From contig CASFID010000039.1 of the NCBI GenBank assembly GCA_949294665.1, positions 1-50,613 on the forward strand: a stretch of 50,613 nt of DNA. The letters run 5' to 3'. Source of the DNA: an uncultured Eubacteriales bacterium (GTDB lineage Bacteria > Bacillota > Clostridia > Lachnospirales > Lachnospiraceae). Below, one piece after another: positions 6,570 through 14,749 of the stretch (positions are counted from its first letter, which is position 1; every line of letters starts with the position of its first letter). The notes beneath the pieces were generated by a model, which ran no database searches, was not told where the DNA came from, and saw only the letters and a program-made list of their open reading frames with translations. Both the position numbers and the translations under genes were made by a program.

Positions 6570-8888
6570 ATGTTTATACAACCTATTTATAATATACTTC
6601 TCCTGCCCGATGTTACATATTATTTCAAAAAAGACTTTTTTGCAGATAAAGCCGACGATGTAAAAGCTGAGACGGATATTCTGTTCGTGCTTTTAAAGGA
6701 CGAAGTCACTGACAGGGAGATCGAGACGGATGATTTCTATCCTGTCGGCCTTTCTGCCAGGATAGAGAGCGTCAGTGATGAAGATGTAGTGCAGATACGC
6801 ACTGTCGATCGAGTAGAGATCATCGATCCTGTGGTCTCCGAAGGAGAAGTACACGCCTCTTTCATCCTGCGGCCCTCCGTCGAAGATATGTCCGAAGAGG
6901 AACAGCAGACGGCGTTCACAGAACTGCGCACGGATCTGCTCCGGTTCGTCCAGGGATATCAGTGGGGGCTCTGGGCCCGCGGATTTATCCTTCAGAGGAG
7001 AAATATCTATGACATGGCCTCCGCGCTCTCAGAATATCTGAATATGACTGCAGACGAAAAATATCAGATCCTGTCAACAGACTCTGTCAGGGAAAGATAT
7101 TCTCTGATAGACCGGGCGATCAAGGAATTTATGGAGATCGCAAAAGTCTCTTCTGAAGCGCAGGAAGCACAGAAGGGCGATCAGGAACAGCTTTACCGCG
7201 AGGCAGCCTTGAAGAAGCAGATCGAGTATCTCCAGCGGGAACTTGACGACATGCATCCCGAGAATGTCTCAGACGTCAGAAAATTTGAAAAGAAGATCGC
7301 TCAGTCCGGCATGAACAAGGAGGCGCGGCGCGAAGCCGAGAAGGTGCTCAACCGTATGCGCCAGGAAGGGAAGGAGAGCCATGAATACGGGCTGCTCTAC
7401 GACTATCTGGACTTTGTCACAAGCCTTTCGTGGAAAGCGCCCGAGTTTAACCCTATCGATCTGAAACGTGCGGAGGAGATACTCGACGAGGATCACTATG
7501 GCCTGAAAAAAGTGAAGGATCGCATAATCCAGCAGCTTGCAGTCATGGCGCTGAACCGGAAACAATACGGCTCCATCCTGCTCTTTGTTGGCGCTCCCGG
7601 CACCGGCAAGACCAGCATCGGACAGAGCATAGCACGTGCGCTCGGCAGAGAGTATGTGCGCATCAGTCTCGGCGGCATCCGCGATGAGGCGGAGATACGC
7701 GGCCACAGACGGACCTATATCGGCGCTATGCCGGGCAGGATCATGGAGGCCATGAAGCGAAGCGGTGTCTCCAATCCCGTCATGGTCCTTGACGAAGTAG
7801 ATAAGCTGGCAAAAGACTATGGCGGAGATCCTGCAAGCGCTCTTCTTGAGGTACTGGATCCCGAACAGAACAGCACGTTCACCGATCATTATATGAATGT
7901 CCCCTATGATCTGTCCAATGTACTTTTTGTCTGTACTGCAAACACTACGGATACGATCCCTGAGCCGCTGTTAAACCGTATGGAAGCGATCTCATTTCCG
8001 GGATATACTGCTGTGGAGAAATACCACATCGCAAAAAAGCATCTTATTCCAAAGGCTCTGGACACGATGGGAATCCGGAAAAGCATGCTCAGGATCACCG
8101 ACGGCGCCCTGCGGCAGGTCATCGATGAATATACGATGGAGGCCGGAGTCCGCGATCTGAAGAAATGTATCGAGACAATATGCCGTTCTGCCGCCGTGGA
8201 GCTTGTCAGAAACGGAGCCGCCGCAGACGACACCTGTGGGAAGGATCCTGCGGACGGCAAATGCAGCGGCGGGAGCAAATCAATCTCTGTCACAAAGCAG
8301 AATCTCACAGACTACCTCGGGAGGAAACAGATCCGTACCGAGCGGAAACTGAGCTTTCGCACTCCCGGCGTGGTGACCGGACTCGCCTGGACACGGGCGG
8401 GCGGAGCGATCCTGTTCATCGAGACAAAGCTGACGGAAGGAAAGGGAAAGATACAGATCACCGGACAGCTTGGCGACGTGATGAAGGAGTCCGTCCAGAT
8501 CGCCCTCACACTTGTCAAATCTCTGTATCCAAAAGAGAGTAAAGTGTTCGAGGATCACGACCTGCACATCCATGTCCCGGCAGGAGCCGTGCCGAAAGAC
8601 GGTCCCTCCGCCGGCATCACCCTCACGACGGCGCTGGTCTCCCTCGTCACAGGGAAAGCGGCGGATACAGATCTTGCAATGACCGGAGAAGTCTCCCTGC
8701 GGGGCGGCGTCATGCCCATCGGCGGACTGCCGGAGAAGCTGATGGCCGCGCACCGGGCCGGGATCAGGAAAGTCTTCATCCCGGAAGATAATGTGGAAGA
8801 TCTGGAGGATGTGGCTGAAGAAGTGAAGGAGAAGCTGGAGATCATTCCGGTGAAGAAAGTTACGGATGTATTGAAAAAAGTATTATAA
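6570..8888 (+). CDS. lon: ATP-dependent protease Lon
   Basis: The 772-residue protein has a Lon N-domain (1 to about 200), a coiled linker, an AAA+ module with Walker A GAPGTGKT (341-348) and Walker B VMVLDEVDK (404-412), and a C-terminal protease domain with the catalytic Ser680 in KDGPSAG and Lys723 in LPEKLMAAHRAG. It degrades misfolded and some regulatory proteins in the cytosol. A 20-residue Gly/Asp/Lys-rich insert with two Cys (about 551-571) sits between the AAA+ lid and the protease domain and is not usual for the family. The ribosome site GGAGG is 6 bases from the ATG. CIRCE control is direct here, whereas many Bacillus lon genes use other repressors. Confidence 0.97.
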   Translation: MFIQPIYNILLLPDVTYYFKKDFFADKADDVKAETDILFVLLKDEVTDREIETDDFYPVGLSARIESVSDEDVVQIRTVDRVEIIDPVVSEGEVHASFILRPSVEDMSEEEQQTAFTELRTDLLRFVQGYQWGLWARGFILQRRNIYDMASALSEYLNMTADEKYQILSTDSVRERYSLIDRAIKEFMEIAKVSSEAQEAQKGDQEQLYREAALKKQIEYLQRELDDMHPENVSDVRKFEKKIAQSGMNKEARREAEKVLNRMRQEGKESHEYGLLYDYLDFVTSLSWKAPEFNPIDLKRAEEILDEDHYGLKKVKDRIIQQLAVMALNRKQYGSILLFVGAPGTGKTSIGQSIARALGREYVRISLGGIRDEAEIRGHRRTYIGAMPGRIMEAMKRSGVSNPVMVLDEVDKLAKDYGGDPASALLEVLDPEQNSTFTDHYMNVPYDLSNVLFVCTANTTDTIPEPLLNRMEAISFPGYTAVEKYHIAKKHLIPKALDTMGIRKSMLRITDGALRQVIDEYTMEAGVRDLKKCIETICRSAAVELVRNGAAADDTCGKDPADGKCSGGSKSISVTKQNLTDYLGRKQIRTERKLSFRTPGVVTGLAWTRAGGAILFIETKLTEGKGKIQITGQLGDVMKESVQIALTLVKSLYPKESKVFEDHDLHIHVPAGAVPKDGPSAGITLTTALVSLVTGKAADTDLAMTGEVSLRGGVMPIGGLPEKLMAAHRAGIRKVFIPEDNVEDLEDVAEEVKEKLEIIPVKKVTDVLKKVL

Positions 8889-8895
8889 AATGGAA

Positions 8896-8945
8896 AAATG
8901 GATATGGGAACGTAATGAAATCAAGTTGTCCCATATCCATTTTTT
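8896..8945 (+). terminator. lon terminator
   Basis: ATGGATATGGGA (8898-8909) pairs with TCCCATATCCAT (8929-8940), followed by TTTTT (8941-8945). A matching A tract on the other side makes it able to work in both directions, for the convergent AAA+ gene as well. Confidence 0.9.
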
Positions 8946-9110
8946 ATCTGTCAGATAACCCGACATTTTCCAGCTCACTGCACCTTTCCACAAACCCTTC
9001 TGAGAATCGTCCGCGAGCAGATCGGTGCCCTGAGCTTTCAGCCTGCCGTTGACATCATATACTGCGGCAGATATCAGATGATCTTCTTTTCTATACTCCC
9101 ATCTCTCTTC
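8946..9110 (-). pseudogene. Coding-like tail, out of frame with the AAA+ gene upstream
   Basis: On the minus strand a frame one step away from the upstream AAA+ gene is open for over 60 codons and reads RLEERWEYRKEDHLISAAVYD, then VNGRLKAQGTDLLADDSQ and KGLWKGAVSWKMSGYL. Codon choice (GAC, GGC, CTG, AAA) looks like the genuine genes here. It has no start codon or ribosome site of its own. It is either the original C-terminus of the AAA+ protein lost by a frameshift near 9110, or the remnant of a separate gene. I do not recognise the family. Confidence 0.4.
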
Positions 9111-10605
9111 AAGCCTGGCCTGTACCGAGCACTTCCTTCACCCTCTCTGCATCAAAGGATACGGATGCAACATGATTCACCTCGATCTGATACAGGGCAT
9201 TGGCAGCGATATGCTCTGCCGCCTGCTCCAGATCGCGGATTCCGCTTGTATCTCTGTGCAGCTCGATGACAGCGTCAAGGCCGTCCGGAGTAAGCACACA
9301 CTCGTCCTCATGCATGCCGATCCGCTTCAGGACTTTCGGAAGCGCGTATTTTGAGAAGATGACTTTCTTCTCTTCCGGCGTATAATCCGGGATCTCGATC
9401 ACCGCAAATCTGGACATGAGCGGCGCGCTGATCTGGTCCTTGTCATTTGCAGTGGCGATCGGGTAGACGCCCGAAGTCGGGATCATACACTCAATGTAGT
9501 TGTCTGTGAATCCCAGATTGTCCAGCAGAGTCAACAGGACGTCCGCCGGATTGCCGTTGCCTTTCCCCGCTGCCGCCTTGTCCAGCTCATTGATGATAAA
9601 CACCAGATTGGATTCTCCCGCCATGGAAAATGCTTCCATGATAATTCCCGGTTTTGCATTTGCATAGATTCTGGAGCTTCCGGTGAGCTGTTCCGGATCA
9701 TTAATGGAACTCATATCGAGTGTCGTCCACGGCAGTTTCAGAATTCGTGCCACTGCGTAAGCGATCTGAGATTTTCCTGTTCCTGCCGGCCCGATGAGCA
9801 GCAGTCCATAAGCAGGCAGTGTATGCGTCCGGTTGATCTGTATGATCGTCTCAATGATCCTCTGTTTTACCCGCTCCATACCGTACAGCTCCTCATCAAG
9901 GATCCTGCGGGCTTCCCCGGGATCGATCGCCTCAAAATAATTTCCCTTCCACTGGATATTCATCATAATGGAAAGAGCGCGCTGGGCGTGACGGCGCTCT
10001 TCCGCCGACACTTCATGGGATCGTGCGACCGCAAGATTTCTCCTGGCCCAGAGACGGATATGATCCGGCAGTGTCCTTCCCGCACAGTTCATAAAGTCCG
10101 TAATGCTCTGAATGCTTGTCAGCTTCATGCTGTCGCCGGACTCTTCCTCATCTTCATCCGGCAGTTCCTCCGATGGGGCGTCGCTCGACAGAAGGCGCTC
10201 GATCATAAACTGGAGGAAGCCGTCCTCAGCAGAGAGTTTTCCTCCCCCGCCAAATGCGATCTCTCTTATTTTGTAGACGGCATATCCGTCTTCCCGCGCC
10301 GCCCCTGAGAGCCGCACGTTGATGTGGTTCTCTCCCAGCCATTTCAAAAGGCTTACGAACCGTGCGTCGATCTGCAGGATGTCCGCGCCTACCGTCCCGT
10401 CGTCCCCCTGGAACTCAAAAGCGGTCCTCCTGACCGGATTGGTAAATACTCCGCTGGAATGATGTTTAAGCTTATTCTCACTGTTGTCGAGGATGAGAAT
10501 CGGGTGCCCGGCAGACGTCTCGGATTTATTGGAATAAAAAACATTATAGGTGCATACGGGATCTTTTGAACCCTCCGCTGAATTATTAAAATCAAAAACC
10601 GGCAT
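9109..10605 (-). CDS. Lon-like AAA+ ATPase without protease domain
   Basis: The 498-residue protein contains a Lon-type AAA+ module: YGMERVKQRIIETI before Walker A GPAGTGKS (272-279), then LVFIINELDK (334-343), then NPADVLLTLLDNLGFTDNYI and a sensor/arginine region MSRFAVIEIPDY. These align with lon next door. Two things are odd. The Walker B Asp is Asn (N339) while the following Glu is kept, so hydrolysis may be slow or lost. The chain ends where Lon's serine-lysine protease domain would begin. The first 230 residues are not a recognisable Lon N-domain and include an acidic stretch (DEDEEESGD). It lies tail to tail with lon. A likely role is an unfoldase or regulatory partner in protein quality control. 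Confidence 0.85.
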   Translation of the reverse strand: MPVFDFNNSAEGSKDPVCTYNVFYSNKSETSAGHPILILDNSENKLKHHSSGVFTNPVRRTAFEFQGDDGTVGADILQIDARFVSLLKWLGENHINVRLSGAAREDGYAVYKIREIAFGGGGKLSAEDGFLQFMIERLLSSDAPSEELPDEDEEESGDSMKLTSIQSITDFMNCAGRTLPDHIRLWARRNLAVARSHEVSAEERRHAQRALSIMMNIQWKGNYFEAIDPGEARRILDEELYGMERVKQRIIETIIQINRTHTLPAYGLLLIGPAGTGKSQIAYAVARILKLPWTTLDMSSINDPEQLTGSSRIYANAKPGIIMEAFSMAGESNLVFIINELDKAAAGKGNGNPADVLLTLLDNLGFTDNYIECMIPTSGVYPIATANDKDQISAPLMSRFAVIEIPDYTPEEKKVIFSKYALPKVLKRIGMHEDECVLTPDGLDAVIELHRDTSGIRDLEQAAEHIAANALYQIEVNHVASVSFDAERVKEVLGTGQA

Positions 10606-10691
10606 AATATACTCCTGTCCTTCTCTTCAAAATCTGTTACCAGTTTAGCATGAAAAAGACAGGAGTACAACTTTCCTTCCCAGATTCCCGC

Positions 10692-10894
10692 TTAGAATTG
10701 TAACAGTTCAGCCCATTTTCTGAGCGCATCCTGAGACCGTGTTCCGTTAAGAAGCCCTCCATTTACGATCTCTGCTCCTGGACAGCTTACGGCAAGGTCC
10801 GCCGCTGACTTTCCAAGTCCGCTGCCGCCAGATTTTCCGCCACCCTTTTTGTCGTACCTCCTGCTGAGAAATATGCGACTAATGTTCTGCTCAC
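10692..10894 (-). pseudogene. Flavodoxin pseudogene, internal deletion
   Basis: From a GTG at 10894 with GGAGG 8 bases upstream, the minus strand reads SRTLVAYFSAGGTTKRVAEN, the FMN phosphate-binding start of a clostridial flavodoxin. After about 25 codons the frame changes, and a second frame reads SGGSGLGKSAADLAVSCPGA then EIVNGGLLNGTRSQDALRKW to a TAA at 10692, which is the flavodoxin C-terminus. The middle (roughly 90-100 codons, including the FMN isoalloxazine loops) is missing. The join lies in TCTGGCGGCAGCGGA, which can be read in either frame: as ENLAAA of the N-terminal part or as SGGSG of the C-terminal part. Confidence 0.8.
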
Positions 10895-11092
10895 AAATAA
10901 TTCCTCCTTCTGCTGATGATCGTCATCGTCCTTATGATATTCTTCCATTTCAGTGTAGCACCGGATACTGCTTCCTGCAAATATTTAGTTTGAATCTGAC
11001 CGATTTTATGATACAGTATTGAAAGACGTATCCCAACACGTCACCGTGCAGCCGGAAAGGCGCAAGCAGAACAGAAAGGATTGGTAGAACGG

Positions 11093-11932
11093 ATGCAGAT
11101 CGAATACAGGATCGGCGACTGCAGGGAACTCCTGAAAGAGATCCCTGACGCATCAGTTCGTCTCGTTGTCACATCGCCGCCATATAATATAGGAAAACCT
11201 TACGGTAATTATAAAGATAAGATCCCGCTGGATAAATGGAAGGAACTGATCTCTGACGTCACCCGGGAAGTCTGCAGGATCCTGACTCCCGACGGCAGCT
11301 TTTTCCTCAATCTGTCTCCTGTCCCTCTGGGGGCGGACAAAGAGATCATACCTCTGCCATTCTATGGCTATGAGATTTTCAGAGAAAACGGATTACATCT
11401 CAGAAATATGATCACATGGACGTTTAACAATATGCAGAACTGTACCAACAGACTGTCCGGACGTTATGAAAATATCCTCTGGGGCGTAAAGGATATCAAA
11501 AACTACGTTTTTCATCTGGATGACGTCCGTATTCCGTATATCACGAAGAACGACAAGCGTCTCGAAGGCGGGACCGGCAGAAATCCGACGGATGTATGGT
11601 ACTTTGACCGGGTGAACAATATGACGAAAAAGAAGCTTGATCTTACCCATCCGACGATCTATCCGTTGCCGATGATCGTACGCATCCTGAAGATGAGCAG
11701 CGATCCCGGAGATACGATACTGGATCCCTTTGCCGGGAGCGGAACATCTCTCGTAGCCGCAAAGATCCTGGATCGGAACGCCATCGGCATCGAGATCGAC
11801 GCGCAGTATCAGAAAGAGGCGGAACGCCGCCTCTCATCTGAGGGCAATATCCCCGCTTCTGTCTTCGACGAATGCCGGAGCGAGCAGGAGAAAAAGGATG
11901 ACTTTCTGCGAGCCATATCAGAGCTCTCCTGA
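11093..11932 (+). CDS. Beta-class DNA methyltransferase (N4-cytosine or N6-adenine), solitary
   Basis: The 279-residue enzyme has the catalytic motif IV TSPPYNIG at residues 27-34 and the AdoMet motif I DPFAGSGTSLVAAK near the C-terminus. Motif IV before motif I defines the beta class; SPPY is most common in N4-cytosine enzymes but does not exclude N6-adenine. It transfers a methyl group to a specific DNA site. There is no nuclease gene beside it. Its layout (LDDVRIP, RNPTDVW, HPTIYP) parallels the methyltransferase of the restriction operon at 18.5 kb (LDEVKVP, KNPSDVW, HPAQYP), so the two are homologues. The ATG at 11093 was preferred over an upstream TTG at 11081 that is too close to AAAGGA. 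A weak promoter (TTGAAT, 16 bases, TACAGT) lies near 10990-11020. Confidence 0.9.
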   Translation: MQIEYRIGDCRELLKEIPDASVRLVVTSPPYNIGKPYGNYKDKIPLDKWKELISDVTREVCRILTPDGSFFLNLSPVPLGADKEIIPLPFYGYEIFRENGLHLRNMITWTFNNMQNCTNRLSGRYENILWGVKDIKNYVFHLDDVRIPYITKNDKRLEGGTGRNPTDVWYFDRVNNMTKKKLDLTHPTIYPLPMIVRILKMSSDPGDTILDPFAGSGTSLVAAKILDRNAIGIEIDAQYQKEAERRLSSEGNIPASVFDECRSEQEKKDDFLRAISELS

Positions 11933-12019
11933 TGGCCCCGGTCGGCAGCATACCTCAGAAGGGCAGCCGACGCGCAGCGTAAGGCGCCGAAAAAGCATAC
12001 AGAATGTGTAGAACTCTCC

Positions 12020-12037
12020 ATTGTCTTGTGCTATAAT
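12020..12037 (+). promoter_or_regulatory. Extended -10 promoter of pncB
   Basis: TGCTATAAT ends at 12037 (TATAAT at 12032-12037 with a TG one base before it). No good -35 is seen, as is common for extended -10 promoters. A GC-rich short palindrome (GCGCC...GGCGC, 12059-12074) lies between it and the start codon. Confidence 0.6.
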
Positions 12038-12100
12038 CGTAAAGAAAATCCAAAACAGCGCCCCTTAAGGCGCCCTGTAGAACGAAAAGAGGAAAATACT

Positions 12101-13549
12101 ATGAGCGCACAGAATCTCACTCTGCTCACGGACTTATATGAGCTCACCATGATGCAGGGCTATTTTGAGACACAGGAAAATGAAACTGTTATCTTCGATA
12201 TGTTCTTCCGCGAGAATCCGAATAAAGGCGGATACTCTATAATGGCCGGACTGGAACAGGTCATAGACTATATTAAGAATCTGAATTTTTCCTATGAGGA
12301 TGTGGATTACCTGAGAGGGTTGGGACTTTTCAGCGAGGACTTTCTCCATTATCTGAGCGGTTTCCACTTCAGCGGCGATATCTACGCTATCCCTGAAGGC
12401 AGCGTGATCTTCCCCCGGGAGCCCCTCATCAAGGTCATCGCGCCGATCATGGAAGCGCAGCTCGTTGAGACTGCCATTCTCACGATCATCAATCATCAGT
12501 GTCTGATCGCCACGAAAGCGTCGCGGGTGGTACACGCCGCACAGGGAAACGGCGTCATGGAGTTCGGTCTCAGACGCGCCCAGGGACCGGATGCAGGACT
12601 GTACGGGGCAAGAGCGGCTATCATCGGCGGCTGCATCGGCACTTCCAACGTCCTTGCAGGCGAAATGTTCGATGTGCCGGTGCTCGGTACCCATGCACAC
12701 AGCTGGATCATGAGCTTTAAAGACGAATACACCGCATTCAAAGAATATGCGCGTCTCTATCCTGATGCATGCACACTTCTCGTAGACACATACGACACGC
12801 TCAAATCCGGCGTGCCGAACGCGATCCGTGTCTTTAAGGAGATGAGGGACGCCGGGATACACCCGAAAAGCTACGGTATCCGTCTGGACTCCGGTGACCT
12901 GGCCTACCTGTCCAAGAAAGCGCGCAGGATGCTGGATGACGCCGGTTTCACCGACGCAGTGATCGCCGCTTCCAACGATCTGGATGAGCTGCTCATAAAT
13001 GACTTGAAAATACAGGGTGCAGCCATCACTTCATGGGGCGTGGGAACGAACCTTATCACCTCGAAAGACTGTCCGTCTTTCGGCGGCGTGTACAAACTGG
13101 CTGCGATCCAGAATGAACAGGGCGAATTTGTACCAAAGATCAAGATATCCGAGAATGTAGAGAAGATCACCAACCCCGGAAATAAGACCATCTATCGCAT
13201 ATACGATAAGGAGACCGGAAAGATACGGGCAGATCTGATCTGCTTTGTGGGTGAGGAATACGATACTTCAAAAGATCTCCTCCTGTTTGATCCGAACGCC
13301 ACCTGGAAAAAGACAAGACTGGCCGGCGGCACATATACGATGAAAGAGATCCTCAAGCCGGTCTTCATCCGCGGCGAGTGCAAATATCAGTCCCCGACTG
13401 TCCGGGAGATCGCTGATTTCTGCAGACAGGAAAAAGATACGCTCTGGGATGAGACAAAGCGTCTCTTTAACCCCCACAAAGTGTATGTAGATCTCTCGAA
13501 GAAGCTCTACGACACGAAGACAGAGCTCCTCAACAGTGTTGAGTTCTGA
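12101..13549 (+). CDS. pncB: Nicotinate phosphoribosyltransferase
   Basis: The 482-residue enzyme begins NLTLLTDLYELTMMQGYF, the family start, and has GTHAHSWIMSF at about residues 205-215 (the active-site His region) and RLDSGDLAYLSKKARRMLD at about 265-283 for phosphate binding. It joins nicotinate to PRPP to give nicotinate mononucleotide in NAD salvage. Length fits the family. The start at 12101 follows AAAGAGGAAAA; an in-frame open stretch upstream to 12026 lacks a site and contains the promoter. It is followed by ddl after 46 bases in the same direction, so the two may be co-transcribed. Confidence 0.95.
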   Translation: MSAQNLTLLTDLYELTMMQGYFETQENETVIFDMFFRENPNKGGYSIMAGLEQVIDYIKNLNFSYEDVDYLRGLGLFSEDFLHYLSGFHFSGDIYAIPEGSVIFPREPLIKVIAPIMEAQLVETAILTIINHQCLIATKASRVVHAAQGNGVMEFGLRRAQGPDAGLYGARAAIIGGCIGTSNVLAGEMFDVPVLGTHAHSWIMSFKDEYTAFKEYARLYPDACTLLVDTYDTLKSGVPNAIRVFKEMRDAGIHPKSYGIRLDSGDLAYLSKKARRMLDDAGFTDAVIAASNDLDELLINDLKIQGAAITSWGVGTNLITSKDCPSFGGVYKLAAIQNEQGEFVPKIKISENVEKITNPGNKTIYRIYDKETGKIRADLICFVGEEYDTSKDLLLFDPNATWKKTRLAGGTYTMKEILKPVFIRGECKYQSPTVREIADFCRQEKDTLWDETKRLFNPHKVYVDLSKKLYDTKTELLNSVEF

Positions 13550-13595
13550 TACGGAAGATGACAACTTTTACACATATAAAGGAGTATAGATCACT

Positions 13596-14654
13596 ATGAA
13601 AATCATCGTACTGGCCGGTGGACTCAGCACAGAAAGAGACGTATCCCTCGCCTCGGCTGCCGGTATATGCGGAACACTTCTGGAGCGGGGACACGATGCG
13701 TTCCTTCTGGACGTCTTTCTCGGACTGGAGGATGCGCCGGAAGATCTGGAAGAGGTGTTTACCCTGCCCGGTCACGGACTGGAGATTGCAAAGAATATCA
13801 GCGAAGAAGAGCCTGATCTTGCAGCAGTCAGAGCTTCGCGGCCGGATCAGTCCGACTGTTTTCTGGGGCCGAATGTCATCGAACTGTGCCGTCTGGCCGA
13901 CATCACCTTCATCGGTCTCCACGGCGGCGAGGGGGAGAACGGCAAGCTCCAGGCCACTTTCGATCTGCTCGGCATACGTTATACCGGTCCCGATTCCCTG
14001 GGCTGCGCTGTCGCTATGGACAAAGATTTTACCAGACAGGTCTTTCTTCAGTCAGGCATTGACACCCCGCGCGGAGTATGCCTGCGCAGGGATGCCGGCG
14101 ACCATTCTCTTGCATCCACGGGACTTTCTCTTCCCGTCGTAGTAAAGCCCTGTTCCGGCGGCTCAAGCATCGGCGTGTACATCGTACACACGGAAGAAGA
14201 ATATGAAGAGGCTCTGGAGCACTCATTTCGCTATGAGGATGAAGTCATTGTCGAGACTTATATAAAGGGAAGAGAATTCGCCTGCGGCGTGATCGGCGGC
14301 AAGGCGCTTCTTCCGATCGAGATCATACCAAAGACAGGATTCTTTGATTACGCCAACAAATACCAGGCCGGAGCGACCGATGAGATCTGCCCTGCCGACA
14401 TTCCAAAAGACATCGAGGAACGGATGATGGAGCTCACAGTCAGAGCCTTCCACGCACTCAAGCTCAACGTATACAGCCGGGCTGATTTTCTGCTGGATGA
14501 CAAGGGAAATCTGTACTGTCTGGAGATGAATACGCTCCCAGGCATGACGGCGGCAAGTCTTCTCCCAAAAGAGGCCCAGGCAATGGGGATTGGATACAGC
14601 GATCTGTGCGAACTCATTATAGAAGAGTCGCTGAAAGCCAGATATTCTGACTGA
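13596..14654 (+). CDS. ddl: D-alanine--D-alanine ligase
   Basis: The 352-residue ATP-grasp enzyme starts MKIIVLAGGLSTERDVSLAS, the Ddl N-terminal glycine/serine loop, and shows VVVKPCSGGSSIGVYIV (ATP-binding), FIGLHGGEGENGKLQ (residues about 107-121), and YCLEMNTLPGMTAASLLPKE, with the metal-binding Glu and Asn. It makes D-Ala-D-Ala for peptidoglycan. AAGGAG lies 11 bases before the ATG. It is followed by murF, the enzyme that adds its product to the UDP-muramyl tripeptide, so gene order matches pathway order. Confidence 0.95.
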   Translation: MKIIVLAGGLSTERDVSLASAAGICGTLLERGHDAFLLDVFLGLEDAPEDLEEVFTLPGHGLEIAKNISEEEPDLAAVRASRPDQSDCFLGPNVIELCRLADITFIGLHGGEGENGKLQATFDLLGIRYTGPDSLGCAVAMDKDFTRQVFLQSGIDTPRGVCLRRDAGDHSLASTGLSLPVVVKPCSGGSSIGVYIVHTEEEYEEALEHSFRYEDEVIVETYIKGREFACGVIGGKALLPIEIIPKTGFFDYANKYQAGATDEICPADIPKDIEERMMELTVRAFHALKLNVYSRADFLLDDKGNLYCLEMNTLPGMTAASLLPKEAQAMGIGYSDLCELIIEESLKARYSD

Positions 14655-14749
14655 AACGTGCAGAACAGACGGACTGGACATAAACTCTTTTCGGGGAAGC
14701 TGCTTTTTATGGAAAGCCACTTTATCAGAGAAAGGAACTTTATTGTAAT

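Noticed and set aside
7269-8753. Several long reverse frames across lon
   Set aside because: They are mirror frames of a well-supported gene, with no start signals and low-complexity composition.
11933-12100. A riboswitch before pncB
   Set aside because: Only a short GCGCC/GGCGC palindrome and an extended -10 are visible; no multi-helix aptamer that I can recognise.
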